Shown: positions 15,001-24,134 of the stretch, piece after piece
How the letters are laid out: every line of letters begins with the position of its first letter
How positions within the stretch are numbered: position 1 is the first letter of the stretch
Source: Antedon mediterranea
Lineage: Eukaryota; Echinodermata; Crinoidea; Comatulida; Antedonidae
NCBI RefSeq assembly: GCF_964355755.1
Contig: NC_092670.1
Coordinates: 20,769,201 to 20,833,200, forward strand
Reading direction: 5' to 3'
DNA: 64,000 nt
The notes under the pieces: model-generated
Databases searched by the model: none
Told to the model about the DNA's origin: nothing
Seen by the model: the letters and a program-made list of their open reading frames with translations, nothing else
Made by a program: the position numbers and the translations under genes

Positions 15001-18000
15001 TAATAAATATCATACTTCTTCCGTCTTGCATTATAAACAATTAAAACAAAAAATAAATGACAATTTTTTCATAACTTTTTAAGTTTTTGCAAGCTTGGCA
15101 ATTCATTGCTTGTGATTATTTGCTAGGTTTATTGTCAATACTTCCGTAAAATAATACTTACATAAATTAATCCTTTGTTGTATCTTGTCTCTAGATTAAA
15201 TATCAATGATCCCTCATGTAGGTCTCTAAACAATACAAATCAGGGAAATAAAATACATTATTTTACAAAACTGTAACTACAATTGAAGAACTTCTCAGCC
15301 TTTCCTAAATTTTGAAAATTATTATGCAAAAGATAGAGGACACCAAATTAAACTCAGCCCCTTATTTCACAATTTTTAGGCCTCAGGCCCCTCTCATCTA
15401 TTTCAAAATCATCGAACCTTCCCTCTGGGACAGCAGACGAAGGAGGACAGTAATTTATAGACTGTGATGGCAATAAAACAAGGACTGAATACAGGTTCCA
15501 ACTCGTCAAATTACGGTCCCCTTCAATCTCGTTATTATCAGTGGTATCGTTATCATACCCTAATCATAATCTCATCAAAATTAATATAAAATACTAAACA
15601 TCATCCCTATTACCATCATTAAATACATGGATGTAATACATTTATAACTATGTGATTAAACTTACTAATTATTCTTATCATATATGATTTACATCATCCC
15701 TATCATGTCATTTTGGTATTATGTAAAGCTCTGTTTACACTATCAAACTAGTTTGACATAAAAAGTGTGATGTGCCCAAATATGGTAGTGATATTTCCCA
15801 ATATGGTAGTGACATGACATCATCGTCCATAAATGGGCATATCACATTTTTTTGTCACATAAAGTTTGATAGTGTAGACAGAGCTTTAACACATTGACTG
15901 CCAAGGCATTTTCCGTAATTTCTGTCCCAGTGCCAAGTCCCGTTTACATATTAAATTACAGTTTGAAAGTGTAACATCTGGTCACAGACTATCATGATGT
16001 CATTCAAAATACGATGGCGGGAAAAACCGTTGAGACGTATAAATACGTCACTGGCAATGGTCCAACAATTTTATTGACTTTGCCAGGAACGTAAATATAC
16101 GTCGGGGATTTTCCGCGCTAAAATCGGTCAAACCTATCATCGAGAGATAAAAACAGTAAACCACACTGAATCATTTCATCCTTTATTATTTTTATTTACT
16201 ATTAGTGCAATTTATGACATGTTTGAGATGATTATATTGAGTGTGAGGGCACCATCGTATCAACCATATTCAATGCATGAGGGAATAAACACAAACAAAC
16301 ATATGACATTTATTTTTAGATTATCGTTTACGTACATCATTCATAAACTGCCATGCGATAATTCCTGTTCCAATCACCACTGCCAGCGATTCTACATACA
16401 ATACAAAAGTGCTACGATTTTGACGTAGTATTACGTCTTGGCAAGTAGCGACACGCAATTTTTGACGTATAAATACGCCGTGGCAGTGAACGTGTTAAAA
16501 ACGATTTCTGAATGAAATACATACCTTAATGAAATCATATCTTCAACCTCTTGTACTTCTAGGTTGTCATGGCGAATACGTATCCTCTTGTTGTTATCAA
16601 CTACTTTATATTTCTATCAAATAAATATGAATAAAAACCTAGTGTTAGTCTAGTCCGAGTAAAAATGATCAGGCACGGATTTAGACGGGGGCTAAACATG
16701 CTTTAGCACCCTTCCCGCCCTAAAAATTAACACCCATGTTTAAAATTAAAATAATGACTATTTTTATTTTTCTGCAACCAGACGTTTTTATCATTTTTTT
16801 ATGAAATATTAACTCCACCCTAACATGTTATGTACTGTATGTCCCTGATGATATTGAATGGAACCAATCAGTACTGTAGCATAAACACTTTTTTTTCCTT
16901 CAATTTGATTATTATAATATTGTGTATTATGTTTCTTCATTTATTTATATATTATTTTTGAGTTATAAATATATTTTTTTTTGGTTTTACTGATAACCTT
17001 GAAAATACTGATTAAACTATTATTTTTTTTAATAAACCTGAATAAAAAAAAGTAAATCCTTCCTTTGGTAAAACCTATGAAAATTATTGCATAATAACCT
17101 TGTTTAAAAGAGTGAAGCATTCATAGCATATTATAATAAAAAAAAATTACGTTATATATTTTTTAATGATATCAGTCTTTATAAAAACACAATAACAAAA
17201 ATGATATAATCTATCATAACAATAACCGTAAAATTATGAAGAAATGCAAATTTGAAATCAATACAGAACTAGCTTATTTAATATTTTTATTATTATATAT
17301 CCAGTAGAAAAAGTCTTGTGGTAACGAAAGTATAATATTTCATGGGAATTCTGTCAAATAATGTATACAGTTAGTCTCTATTACTTTGGCGACACTCTGA
17401 ACTTTAAAATTTAATATACAGTTATTATATTTGCGGATTATAGATTGCGACACATTACTATCAAGACTCGTCTTTGATTGGCCAATGATGAATATCAAAT
17501 AAGAAATCATCAATATGGAGATTAAACAAGGATATTCTTGTTATCGAGTTGTAAAATTAGAAATTTTAATTAATTATGTAATTCACTAAATACACAGATG
17601 ATGATAGTGATGATAGCCTTGAATATATGAATATAAATGAGCTATCACTGAATTTAAAATGCTGTATGTAGGTGTCTAAAATCAACTTAAAAAGACTTTA
17701 TGATAAAATACCTTGATAGTGTTTTTCATTTTAAAAATTAAGATTTAAACAAAATATAAATATTTTTTAAATCCCTCCTTTAGGACAATCCCATTAAAAT
17801 GGACCTGAAATGGATTTTCGATTTTTTTCATTTTAGAATGATGTTTTGGGGGCTATTAGGTGTTGCTAGAATGTATATTGTTACAAAATATAAATTGGCC
17901 CTTTTGGGGAAAGCCCCATTTGAAAATCAAAAAAATTTGCGGGTGACGTCACTTTGCGAATATATTCCTATCCCTCCAATGGAAAATTTGCAGTTTTTTG

Positions 18001-21000
18001 GCTATAACTCTTGAAATCTATGGAGTATTTTCTAAAAAATGCTTGTGCATTTGCAGAAACGTATTTAGAATTTTTTTAGATAAAATTATTACCGTATAAA
18101 CGATTATTCATCGAGTAAATGACGATTTAAAATCTTAAAATCAACGTTTTTTTTCTGGCAATACCGAAGTTGGCCTGGCAACGTTGTCCGGGATACAGCT
18201 CCGTGCGCAATGATGCGTATCCATATTTTCCGTTCGTGTATTTTGTATATCGTTCGTAATTTATACTGCTAAAATGTGTTAGTTTCTTTAGTTTTTAGTT
18301 TAGCAGAATTAAATTAGTAATATGAGATGATAATTTATTTGTCACGAATCAGGCAGTTCGAAAACGAATTTTATTCATATTTTACTTTGGCTTGACAATG
18401 AGCGAAGCAAGTTGTTGATATCGCTTTGGTCCTTGGATGCACATGAAACGGAGCCTCGCGCTGGATTGGGGGCCTAGGCCTAGTAAAGGTTTGGGAGGTA
18501 GGCCTTCTAAATTCGGGTTTTAGAACAAACGAAGTACATTTTAGTGACCTATATTTCAACAACATTATATATTGAATAAATTAGTATCAACGCTTCGTGT
18601 ATCTTTCTAGGCCGTCGATCATTCACTGACTATCGGGCGGCATACACGCTCTCGATATCATCGTGTGTATATGTGACGTCGTGAATATAGAGGCTTCCGA
18701 CGGCCGTTAAAATAGAATATTGCAATGGCGTGATTAATTTTCGCTAATTTACCATGGTATCTTAAAATTTCGTTTTTACTCAAAATACTATACATTTTGT
18801 TTTTATTTGTATGGGTTTGTGTTAATTTGATACATTTAAATAACATGTGTGAATTTCTTGAAAATCGAAATTCCATTTCAGGTCCATTTTAAGGAATTAC
18901 TTTGTTGGGTGCCACAGTTGTCTCTTCCTCAAATAGATTTATGTATATATTCAATTTTTAAGAAGAATCATACTCATACACTAGAGACAGAAATATTAAA
19001 CCTCTTTTCAAATAAAATTTGTGAAAATGTTATTGATAGTAAATTGCTTTTCATCATAACATAATCTATTTTTCATCAATTTCTTTAACTCCTTACTGTA
19101 GAGTATACCATGCTAGTTCTACTCAACCTCTTGAATAAGTAATAGGTTAAACTAATATTATTATTTATTCATATAAAAAACCTATTGTGTTTAATAAATG
19201 CTTTGTATCATAATGACAGGTTTTTTCATATGGTTACAGGTAGAGTGTTATTGTTATCACTATGATAAAGAGTACAGTAAATTTAACCTGTAAAAACACT
19301 GGTATTAAGGATTGGATTTGTAAACACTTCAATTATATAATATTAATATTATAATCCTATTCTGACATTTCATAACAATTCTATCTGTTTAACATAATTG
19401 TAATCATTTTGGACAAGGTTTGTTGAGGGTAATCAACTGATCTGGTTTATTGTGGCACTTGATTTTTATCTATAGATATTTTGTAATATGTGACTCAAAT
19501 AAATGAAATCTACTGCACAAATAATAATTGTCTCTTCCAACCCAGCTACATGCAAATTGTAAACTCTAACAACACCATGTATAAAATGCTTTTTTACCAA
19601 AACAGATTAGGCATACAAGAATACAGTATATGGGAAACCAAACAAATTAGGCTAGCTCAAGTGTGTACTGGAAGGGAGTTGATGGGCTGTATGTCTTTTT
19701 CAGCTTTCCTTTTTCATTATTTATCGCTTTTTAAACTTCTGTTTTTTATCGTATTAATATTCGAAATATTTAATAAGAAGAACTTTTATTGTTATTTTAT
19801 TACTGATAATGGACAAATAAAGCTTTTCAGTATAGCATTAGCATAGTACAAAAAAAAATGTTTTGAGCTGAGATGAAAAGTGGATTCTGGTCTGGTGACC
19901 TAAGCTTTTCATGGATGTACTGTGCTAGTCAAAAGGTGGGCCCACATTTAAGTAATAAACCCTACAGTACCCTATAAGGCTTATTTACAGTCTTCCCACC
20001 CAGCATACCTAATTTCAATAGAACAAATCCAAGAAATCTTGATATACAGTATCTCAAAGAACTGTTTTTATCTTATCTACCCACTAACTTTTTGACACCC
20101 ACCAAAACAATGTACGTATTATATAATCCTACATTACACTAAATTTACATAAAGACATTATACTGTACATACCTTTCTATCTGTGATACACTCAATCTCC
20201 ACAAAGCCTTTCTCCAGCCCTCTTACCCAGTAGCCGGGAAGGGGGTAATCAACACCCCCATCAAACCAAACAGGCGTGCCCTAAAACACAACAAATAATG
20301 AATAAACTACTTACATTTTGATTTTATATTCAACTGTCTATAACAAAAACCATGGCTCAGTTTTTTTTCATTAACAAGTTTGTTCCTAATTATTCCTTTA
20401 CTAAAACTTTACTTGTGTTACACTAAAACTCTGTGTACAAAAATAATGTGATGTGCCCATTTATGGATATTACTACCATATTTGAGCTTATCACCACCAC
20501 TTATCATGCACATCACACTTTTGTGTAACTTATAGCGTAGACAGACCTTTTTATTTATAGTGATGTAAAGTTTGAAACATATACTGTATTGCTCAAGAAT
20601 AAAAAAAATACCAAACAGCAGACATATTACACTAGATTACCAGGGTTATCGCCTCAACGTTGCTTACCATCAAAGGCTATTAAATCTGTCGGTGCTACTG
20701 TGTAGTATGATAATAATGTTAACATTACTGTATGTATGTTTAAATCTACAGGCTACTGTAGGCTAAATCTTTTTGAATAAAGTTACCATAATACTGCAGT
20801 TTACAGTAAATGTACATACTGTAGGCTTACAATTAAATGGGATGGGATGTACAGTATTATAGAAATAATGTACCTGTACACTAAATACTGATTTTAGATA
20901 CTGTAATATAGTGTGTTAACTGTGTAACATATATATTGCATTTATAAGGTCGTTTGTTCTGCATAATCTAACTGCAAATCTAAGACTTTTTACTTGCACT

Positions 21001-23774
21001 GATGAAGGGCTAGTGTTGCCCGTAAGCTCTGCTAACTTTTCTGGCTGTTTTACTTCTCGTTTTGATTTAGCTTTTCGCTTTTATTTGTATCTCCATTGAG
21101 ATCCAGCCACTGATACCCACAGCATTGTCATTTTTTGCCTTTGGAAACACCACTGGCATATTACTATAGAACAAAACCACCTGATGATAATGATATACTG
21201 AAATTTAATTAATTAATTTGAAACGATAAGATGAGGAAATCTGTGAGAATGAGAAAAAGTTGTGTATTGTCTGTATATGTACAGTACAGCCCAAGCAAAG
21301 ACTAAAACAATTCCCAGTTTCGTGTTGTAAACACATATATTTGATTGCACTTTATACGACAGTAAACTTTGTAAGGGGGATTGGTAGTTTATGGATATTA
21401 AAAAGCAAAATCAATATACATTGCAACTTCATATGCTTATGATCTATAGAAATCAATACCAATTGTTATGGGGCTTTTCAAAATGTGTGACAGTGACAGT
21501 AAATAATAATTTTCTCTATTATTGTTGTTGTATCTTATTTCATTGTTCACACAGAGCGAAAGTCCTTTTTGATCTAAGATTTTGCGGTAAATCATGTAAT
21601 AAAGTATAATAATAATAATAAGTATAAGAACTAAGGAGGACCAAGAGTTTGGGCTTGTTCAGGCTTTTATAAATTACAGTACTTTTATTTAAATTGAATT
21701 ACTGTAAAATACAGTATATTTATTGAGATATCGAATCGAAACCAGAGGAAAATGTTTTCACAGTACATTTTAAATCATGAATAAATTATTGAAAATATTT
21801 CACCTACATAATATGGGGTTGACATTCCCTGCCCTTAACCAACATATAGTATACAATTAGTAGAACTTAAGAACGCCTTAAAAATGTCAACGTTCCCTTG
21901 GTAAACATTGCCACAACGGTGACAAAATCTATGGACAACACAAGGGCAGTACAGGTGACAAAACGTTGATGACTTAACGGTCTCTAGTGGCAAAACGAAA
22001 ACAGCCCTAAGTAGGTGTAACTATAGAGTATGGACAAGCGCCAAGTGTTTAAATAAGTCAACTAAAATAACACTGTTTACACACAGAGTCTTTTTTAAAA
22101 CTCAAAAGCAATTCCCACGTTTTATTAAAATATGGATGGTTAAAGTAGGACGGTTCTTCCAAAATTATATTTAACACGTTCACTGCCACGGCGTATTTAT
22201 ACGTCAAAAATTGCGTGTCGCTACTTGCCAAGACGTAATACTACGTCAAAATCGTAGCACTTTTGTATTGTATGTAGAATCGCTGGCAGTGGTGATTGGA
22301 ACAGGAATTATCGCATGGCAGTTTATGAATGATGTACGTAAACGATAATCTAAAAATAAATGTCATATGTTTGTTTGTGTTTATTCCCTCATGCATTGAA
22401 TATGGTTGATACGATGGCGCCCTCACACTCATTATAATCATCTCAAACATGTCATAAATTGCGCTAATAGTAAATAAAAATAATAAAGGATGAAATGATT
22501 CAGTGTGGTTTACTGTTTTTATCTCTCGATGATAGGTTTGACCGATTTTAGCGCGGAAAATCCCCGACGTATATTTACGTTCCTGGCAAAGTCAATAAAA
22601 TTGTTGGACCATTGCCAGTGACGTATTTATACGTCTCAACGGTTTTTCCCGCCATCGTATTTTGAATGACATCATGATAGTCTGTGACCAGATGTTACAC
22701 TTTCAAACTGTAATTTAATATGTAAACGGGACTTGGCACTGGGACAGAAATTACGGAAAATGCCTTGGCAGTCAATGTGTTAAACCTGGTGTTTTAAACT
22801 CTGTCAACACTATCAAACTAGTTTGACAAAAAAAGTGTGATGTGCCCAACTATGGTAGTGATATGCCCAAACATGGTAGTGATATGACATCATCATGTCC
22901 ATATATGGGCACATCACATAAAGTTTGATTTGTAGACAAGGCTTAAACCCCCAAATGTGTACTGTTTGTGTCAAATATATTATAATTTATAAATGGAAAT
23001 AACTGCATACGGTACAAATCAATTTCTTAATATCTAAACCAACCATACAAACATACATATTTTATGATTCATTGTAAGACATAAAAGCATCAGTAATACC
23101 GAACGATTCTGTTTACAGACAATGCTGATAACAGAAGCTAATTAGTGTTAATCATTAAAATTGAGATGACACTCTGTATGACAGACATGAATATTAATGG
23201 TTAGATCATTATAAAATCAAAGGAGGGCCGAGTATGAAACTGATGAATACGAATAATGGCAGGTTTACTAACATAAAGGTCTGTCTATACCAGTACTTAA
23301 GTTAATATCAAAAAAGTGTAATGTGCAAAAAAATGGTAGTGATATTGCCAAATACAGTATGGTGGTAGTGATATGACATCATCATGTCCATATATGAGCA
23401 CATCACATGTTTTTGTCACATAACGTTTGATAGTGTAGACAGAGTTTTGTTTATCTTTTCTTTGCTATTATATAATCTCAACTCCTCTCCAATTGTTCTC
23501 ACATCTGAAATCCTAGAGCACAAATTTCTTTGAATTTTTACCACATTCTCGTTCATCTGTAAGGTGGCGGATACAAGATTTTAAAATAGGGGGAAGAGAG
23601 CCCAGGGGCTAAACATGGTGAAATGACGGGCAGAGCTTAATTTGATGTCCTACCTTTTTTATGACAATTTGCAAAATTTAGGCAGTGGAGCTGGGCACCC
23701 TTGGATCCGCCCCTGACTTACTATTTCCATTATTTTACAAACATTATTATAAAGTTTAAGTTTACCTGTTCCAT
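1..23774 (-). CDS. MYO15A: Unconventional myosin XV, 5' part of gene (27 coding exons, 3' end beyond window)
   Basis: Actin-based motor with a MyTH4-FERM tail; in vertebrates this family carries cargo to stereocilia tips. Exons in transcript order: 23766-23774, 20173-20280, 16525-16613, 15162-15225, 12269-12378, 11707-11878, 11291-11394, 11008-11071, 10711-10824, 7614-7775, 7275-7391, 7045-7103, 6433-6556, 6000-6095, 5691-5822, 5283-5486, 4710-4861, 4378-4548, 4146-4266, 3315-3575, 3035-3176, 2807-2940, 1942-2112, 1537-1697, 1103-1351, 478-684, 1-268. Every junction keeps frame (1255 codons). Visible motifs: P-loop GESGAGKT at residues 153-160, switch I NDNSSR at 203-208, switch II DIFGFE at 427-432, [11 protein letters not shown] near 656, three IQ motifs at about 730-811. 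Class XV is indicated by the post-[13 protein letters not shown] segment and the [11 protein letters not shown] entry to MyTH4. The start (Met-Glu-Gln in a tiny first coding exon) fits in phase but is inferred. No giant N-terminal extension like that of vertebrate MYO15A is seen. Confidence 0.9.
2196..2275 (+). mobile_element. Inverted SINE fragment
   Basis: This stretch is the reverse complement of the central part of the neighbouring SINE (the region with the ACCCCCTACTC and CTTTCGAG words) and lies about 200 bp from it in opposite orientation. It has neither head nor tail, so it is an older fragment. Confidence 0.55.
2346..2660 (-). mobile_element. tRNA-derived SINE, full-length copy 1
   Basis: Read on the minus strand the element opens with a tRNA Leu/Ser-like head containing an A box (TGGCCGAGCGGTTA) and a B box (GGTTCGAGAC). 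A middle part contains CTGGGAGACC and GGTTACCCAGT, which resembles the 5S-rRNA-like Deu domain of deuterostome SINEs. It ends in a short TCAATCAATCA tail near 2346. It is nearly identical to the copy at 12890-13208. The Deu assignment is from memory of the domain's key words and is less certain than the tRNA head. Confidence 0.75.
3315..3575 (-). other. MYO15A: Myosin XV neck exon with three IQ motifs
   Basis: This 87-codon exon encodes three IQ-type light-chain sites, each with an (I/L)Q followed by a basic residue pattern: [30 protein letters not shown] and [14 protein letters not shown]. In the family these bind calmodulin or related light chains. The open frame continues into the intron, which is a read-through artefact; the donor GTATGT follows the final Met codon. 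Confidence 0.88.
6133..6411. repeat. Three tandem copies of a 93-bp SINE-derived unit
   Basis: Units start at 6133, 6226 and 6319 and are almost identical. Each contains CCAGATGTGTACAC and ends with GGTTCCACTCGGCCACTCAC, which are pieces of the reverse-complement SINE head with the A-box region deleted. The period is a multiple of three, so one frame stays open for 117 codons across all three units. This is not a gene. The array lies in the myosin XV intron between the exons at 6000-6095 and 6433-6556. Confidence 0.85.
6625..6763. mobile_element. MITE family A copy (TIR with GTCTACACTATCAAAC)
   Basis: Member of a short inverted-repeat element family found at least ten times in this window. 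Typical termini read AGCTCTGTCTACACTATCAA and its reverse complement. The interior has AGTGTGATGTGCCCA, TGGTAGTGATATG and GACATCATCATGTCC. This copy is flanked by TTAAGCT on one side and its mirror on the other. It lies in a myosin XV intron. Confidence 0.8.
7790..9766. repeat. 40-bp AT-rich minisatellite, about 49 copies
   Basis: Units of about 40 bp (TATTCACTTATTAATATTCA followed by TATTGAATCATCTATATCCA) repeat almost without gaps. Alternate units often differ at the same places (TTCATTCATTAATATTAA against TTCACTTATTAATATTCA), giving a partial 80-bp higher-order period. The edges are more degenerate than the centre, as expected for an array that expands from within. It fills the myosin XV intron between the exons at 7614-7775 and 10711-10824. 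Confidence 0.95.
9767..10205 (+). mobile_element. Insert splitting the minisatellite; likely 3' end of a non-LTR element
   Basis: About 440 bp of unrelated, less AT-rich sequence interrupts the array. It ends with GAAATAAAAGATTGAATGAA and further GAAT repeats. A polyadenylation-like signal followed by a short tandem tail is typical of a LINE or SINE 3' end. A short frame before it (GMPS-like end near 10110) is too small to classify. The source family is not identified. Confidence 0.5.
10203..10680. repeat. Minisatellite continuation after the insert
   Basis: The same 40-bp motif resumes after the insert in a more degenerate form, including shortened units (TATTCACTCATTAATATTCA). A local inverted stretch at about 10240-10290 has unit sequence present in both orientations. 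The array ends about 30 bp before the next myosin XV exon. Confidence 0.85.
11527..11660. mobile_element. MITE family A copy, diverged
   Basis: Shares TCTACACTA, AAGTTTGACAAAAAAGTGTG and TTTTTGTCACATAAAGTTTG with the family; both termini are mutated. Located in a myosin XV intron. Confidence 0.7.
12155..12210. repeat. Short tandem repeat of TTTACTG(TA)n
   Basis: Two and a half copies of a 27-bp unit made of TACTTTACTG followed by a run of TA dinucleotides, in a myosin XV intron. Confidence 0.85.
12890..13208 (-). mobile_element. tRNA-derived SINE, full-length copy 2
   Basis: Nearly identical to the copy at 2346-2660: the same A box, B box, CTGGGAGACC centre and ATTGA-type tail, in the same orientation within the myosin XV gene. 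The high similarity implies recent amplification. Confidence 0.75.
13225..13524 (-). mobile_element. Older, diverged SINE next to copy 2
   Basis: On the minus strand a head with TGGCCAAGCGGTTAAGGC and a weakened B box is followed by the family words AAAGAACC, ACAGGGTTACCCTG and a tail toward 13225. It differs substantially from the two young copies and appears to be another subfamily. Confidence 0.6.
13880..15150. other. Myosin XV intron, no gene seen
   Basis: AT-rich intron sequence with repeated words such as TAATAGGGG/CCCCTATT near 14680-14730, possibly remnants of DNA-transposon ends. The 63-codon frame at 14701-14892 has no recognisable features and crosses repeat-like sequence. Confidence 0.5.
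15726..15889. mobile_element. MITE family A copy, intact termini
   Basis: Begins AAGCTCTGTTTACACTATCA and ends with the mirror GATAGTGTAGACAGAGCTT. Its last bases form part of the TTAA that borders the piggyBac-like element starting at 15890. Confidence 0.85.
15890..16494 (+). mobile_element. piggyBac-like non-autonomous element, copy 1 (605 bp)
   Basis: Flanked on both sides by TTAA (15886-15889 and 16495-16498). Terminal inverted repeats match CACRTTSACTGCCAMGGC. The interior carries several short palindromes of the form GACGTATAAATACGTC and ACGTAAATATACGT. The TTAA target is the piggyBac hallmark; no transposase is present. A 69-codon frame inside is also found in copy 2, simply because the copies are nearly identical. 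Located in a myosin XV intron. Confidence 0.8.
17798..18888. mobile_element. 1.1-kb element with about 35-bp inverted ends and TTAA flanks
   Basis: The left end AATGGACCTGAAATGGATTT is mirrored at the right end (AAATTCCATTTCAGGTCCATT), with TTAA on both outer sides (17794-17797 and 18889-18892). No transposase frame is visible inside; the 64- to 72-codon frames look random. It is probably a non-autonomous DNA transposon with a TTAA target, located in the myosin XV intron between exons 16525-16613 and 20173-20280. Confidence 0.7.
18900..20160. other. Myosin XV intron, no gene seen
   Basis: AT-rich sequence with no coding signal. The 118-codon frame at 19490-19846 is hydrophobic in parts but has no splice context, no family resemblance and ordinary intron composition. 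Confidence 0.5.
20427..20550. mobile_element. MITE family A copy, strongly diverged
   Basis: Retains AATGTGATGTGCCCA and a degraded GCGTAGACAGACC end. Lies in the first long intron of myosin XV. Confidence 0.55.
20997..21036 (+). ncRNA. Degenerate hammerhead-ribozyme-like motif, possible Penelope-element remnant
   Basis: CTGATGA is followed by a GGGC/GCCC hairpin, then GTAA where a hammerhead has GAAA, then GC-TCT-GC and TA. This is the order of the conserved core, stem II, second core strand and minimal stem III of the small hammerheads of Penelope-like elements. The second core strand has one change and I could not find a convincing stem I, so it is probably inactive. The flanking sequence is AT-rich and has no reverse-transcriptase frame. 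Confidence 0.35.
22175..22779 (-). mobile_element. piggyBac-like non-autonomous element, copy 2 (605 bp, inverted)
   Basis: Same length and almost the same sequence as the copy at 15890-16494, in the opposite orientation. TTAA flanks it at 22171-22174 and 22780-22783. Its end next to 22779 again lies beside a MITE family A copy. Confidence 0.8.
22797..22946. mobile_element. MITE family A copy
   Basis: Has CTGTCAACACTATCAAACTA at one end and a shortened AAGTTTGATTTGTAGACA at the other, with the usual centre (TGGTAGTGATATGACATCAT). Confidence 0.75.
23276..23449. mobile_element. MITE family A copy
   Basis: Left end diverged (GGTCTGTCTATACCAG), right end good (GTTTGATAGTGTAGACAGAG). The centre contains ATGACATCATCATGTCC. 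Confidence 0.75.
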
Positions 23775-23971
23775 TTTGCTCAAACTGCAACTTGTAAATA
23801 ATTATCCAATAGTGGGTTTTGACCCAAAACAATTCTCTGACATTGAATCTTGTCCTTTTTAGTGCATTTTACAATCATTCTGAGAAAGTGAATAAAATAA
23901 AACATATTTGTTTTAAACAATTAAAAAATAAATTAGCTTATCATACTGTATTAATAAAGAATAAATAAGAC

Positions 23972-24130
23972 TTAAGCTATGTCTACACTATCAAACTTTA
24001 TGACAAAAAAATGTGATGTGCCCATACATGGACATGATGATGTCATACTGTAGCACTACCATATTTGGGCACATCACATATTTTTTGCTCAAGCTACAGT
24101 AGTTTGATAGATAGTGTAGACAGCGCTTAA
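23972..24130. mobile_element. MITE family A copy with inverted centre
   Basis: Both ends fit the family (CTATGTCTACACTATCAAAC and GATAGTGTAGACAGCGCTT), but the centre reads GGACATGATGATGTCATACT, the reverse of most copies here. It lies just upstream of the inferred first coding exon of myosin XV. Confidence 0.75.
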
Positions 24131-24134
24131 AATG

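Larger units (their letters stand above)
4146..20280 (-). other. MYO15A: Myosin XV motor-domain exons
   Basis: Eighteen exons from 20173-20280 down to 4146-4266 encode the head (about residues 4-724). The order is: SH3-like N-terminal segment, a [11 protein letters not shown] stretch typical of the motor entrance, P-loop exon (11707-11878), switch I exon (11291-11394), an [10 protein letters not shown] exon (10711-10824), switch II exon (6433-6556), [13 protein letters not shown] exon (6000-6095), a loop-2 exon (4710-4861) rich in Met, Lys and Thr, and the [15 protein letters not shown] exon (4378-4548). All nucleotide-binding motifs are intact, so the motor should be functional. Introns between these exons hold most of the local repeats. 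Confidence 0.9.

Noticed and set aside
16219-16428. 69-codon conserved protein, also found at 22241-22450
   Set aside because: The two frames are the same because they lie inside two nearly identical piggyBac-like elements; composition is not protein-like.
19490-19846. 118-codon frame in the myosin intron
   Set aside because: Ordinary AT-rich intron composition, no family resemblance.
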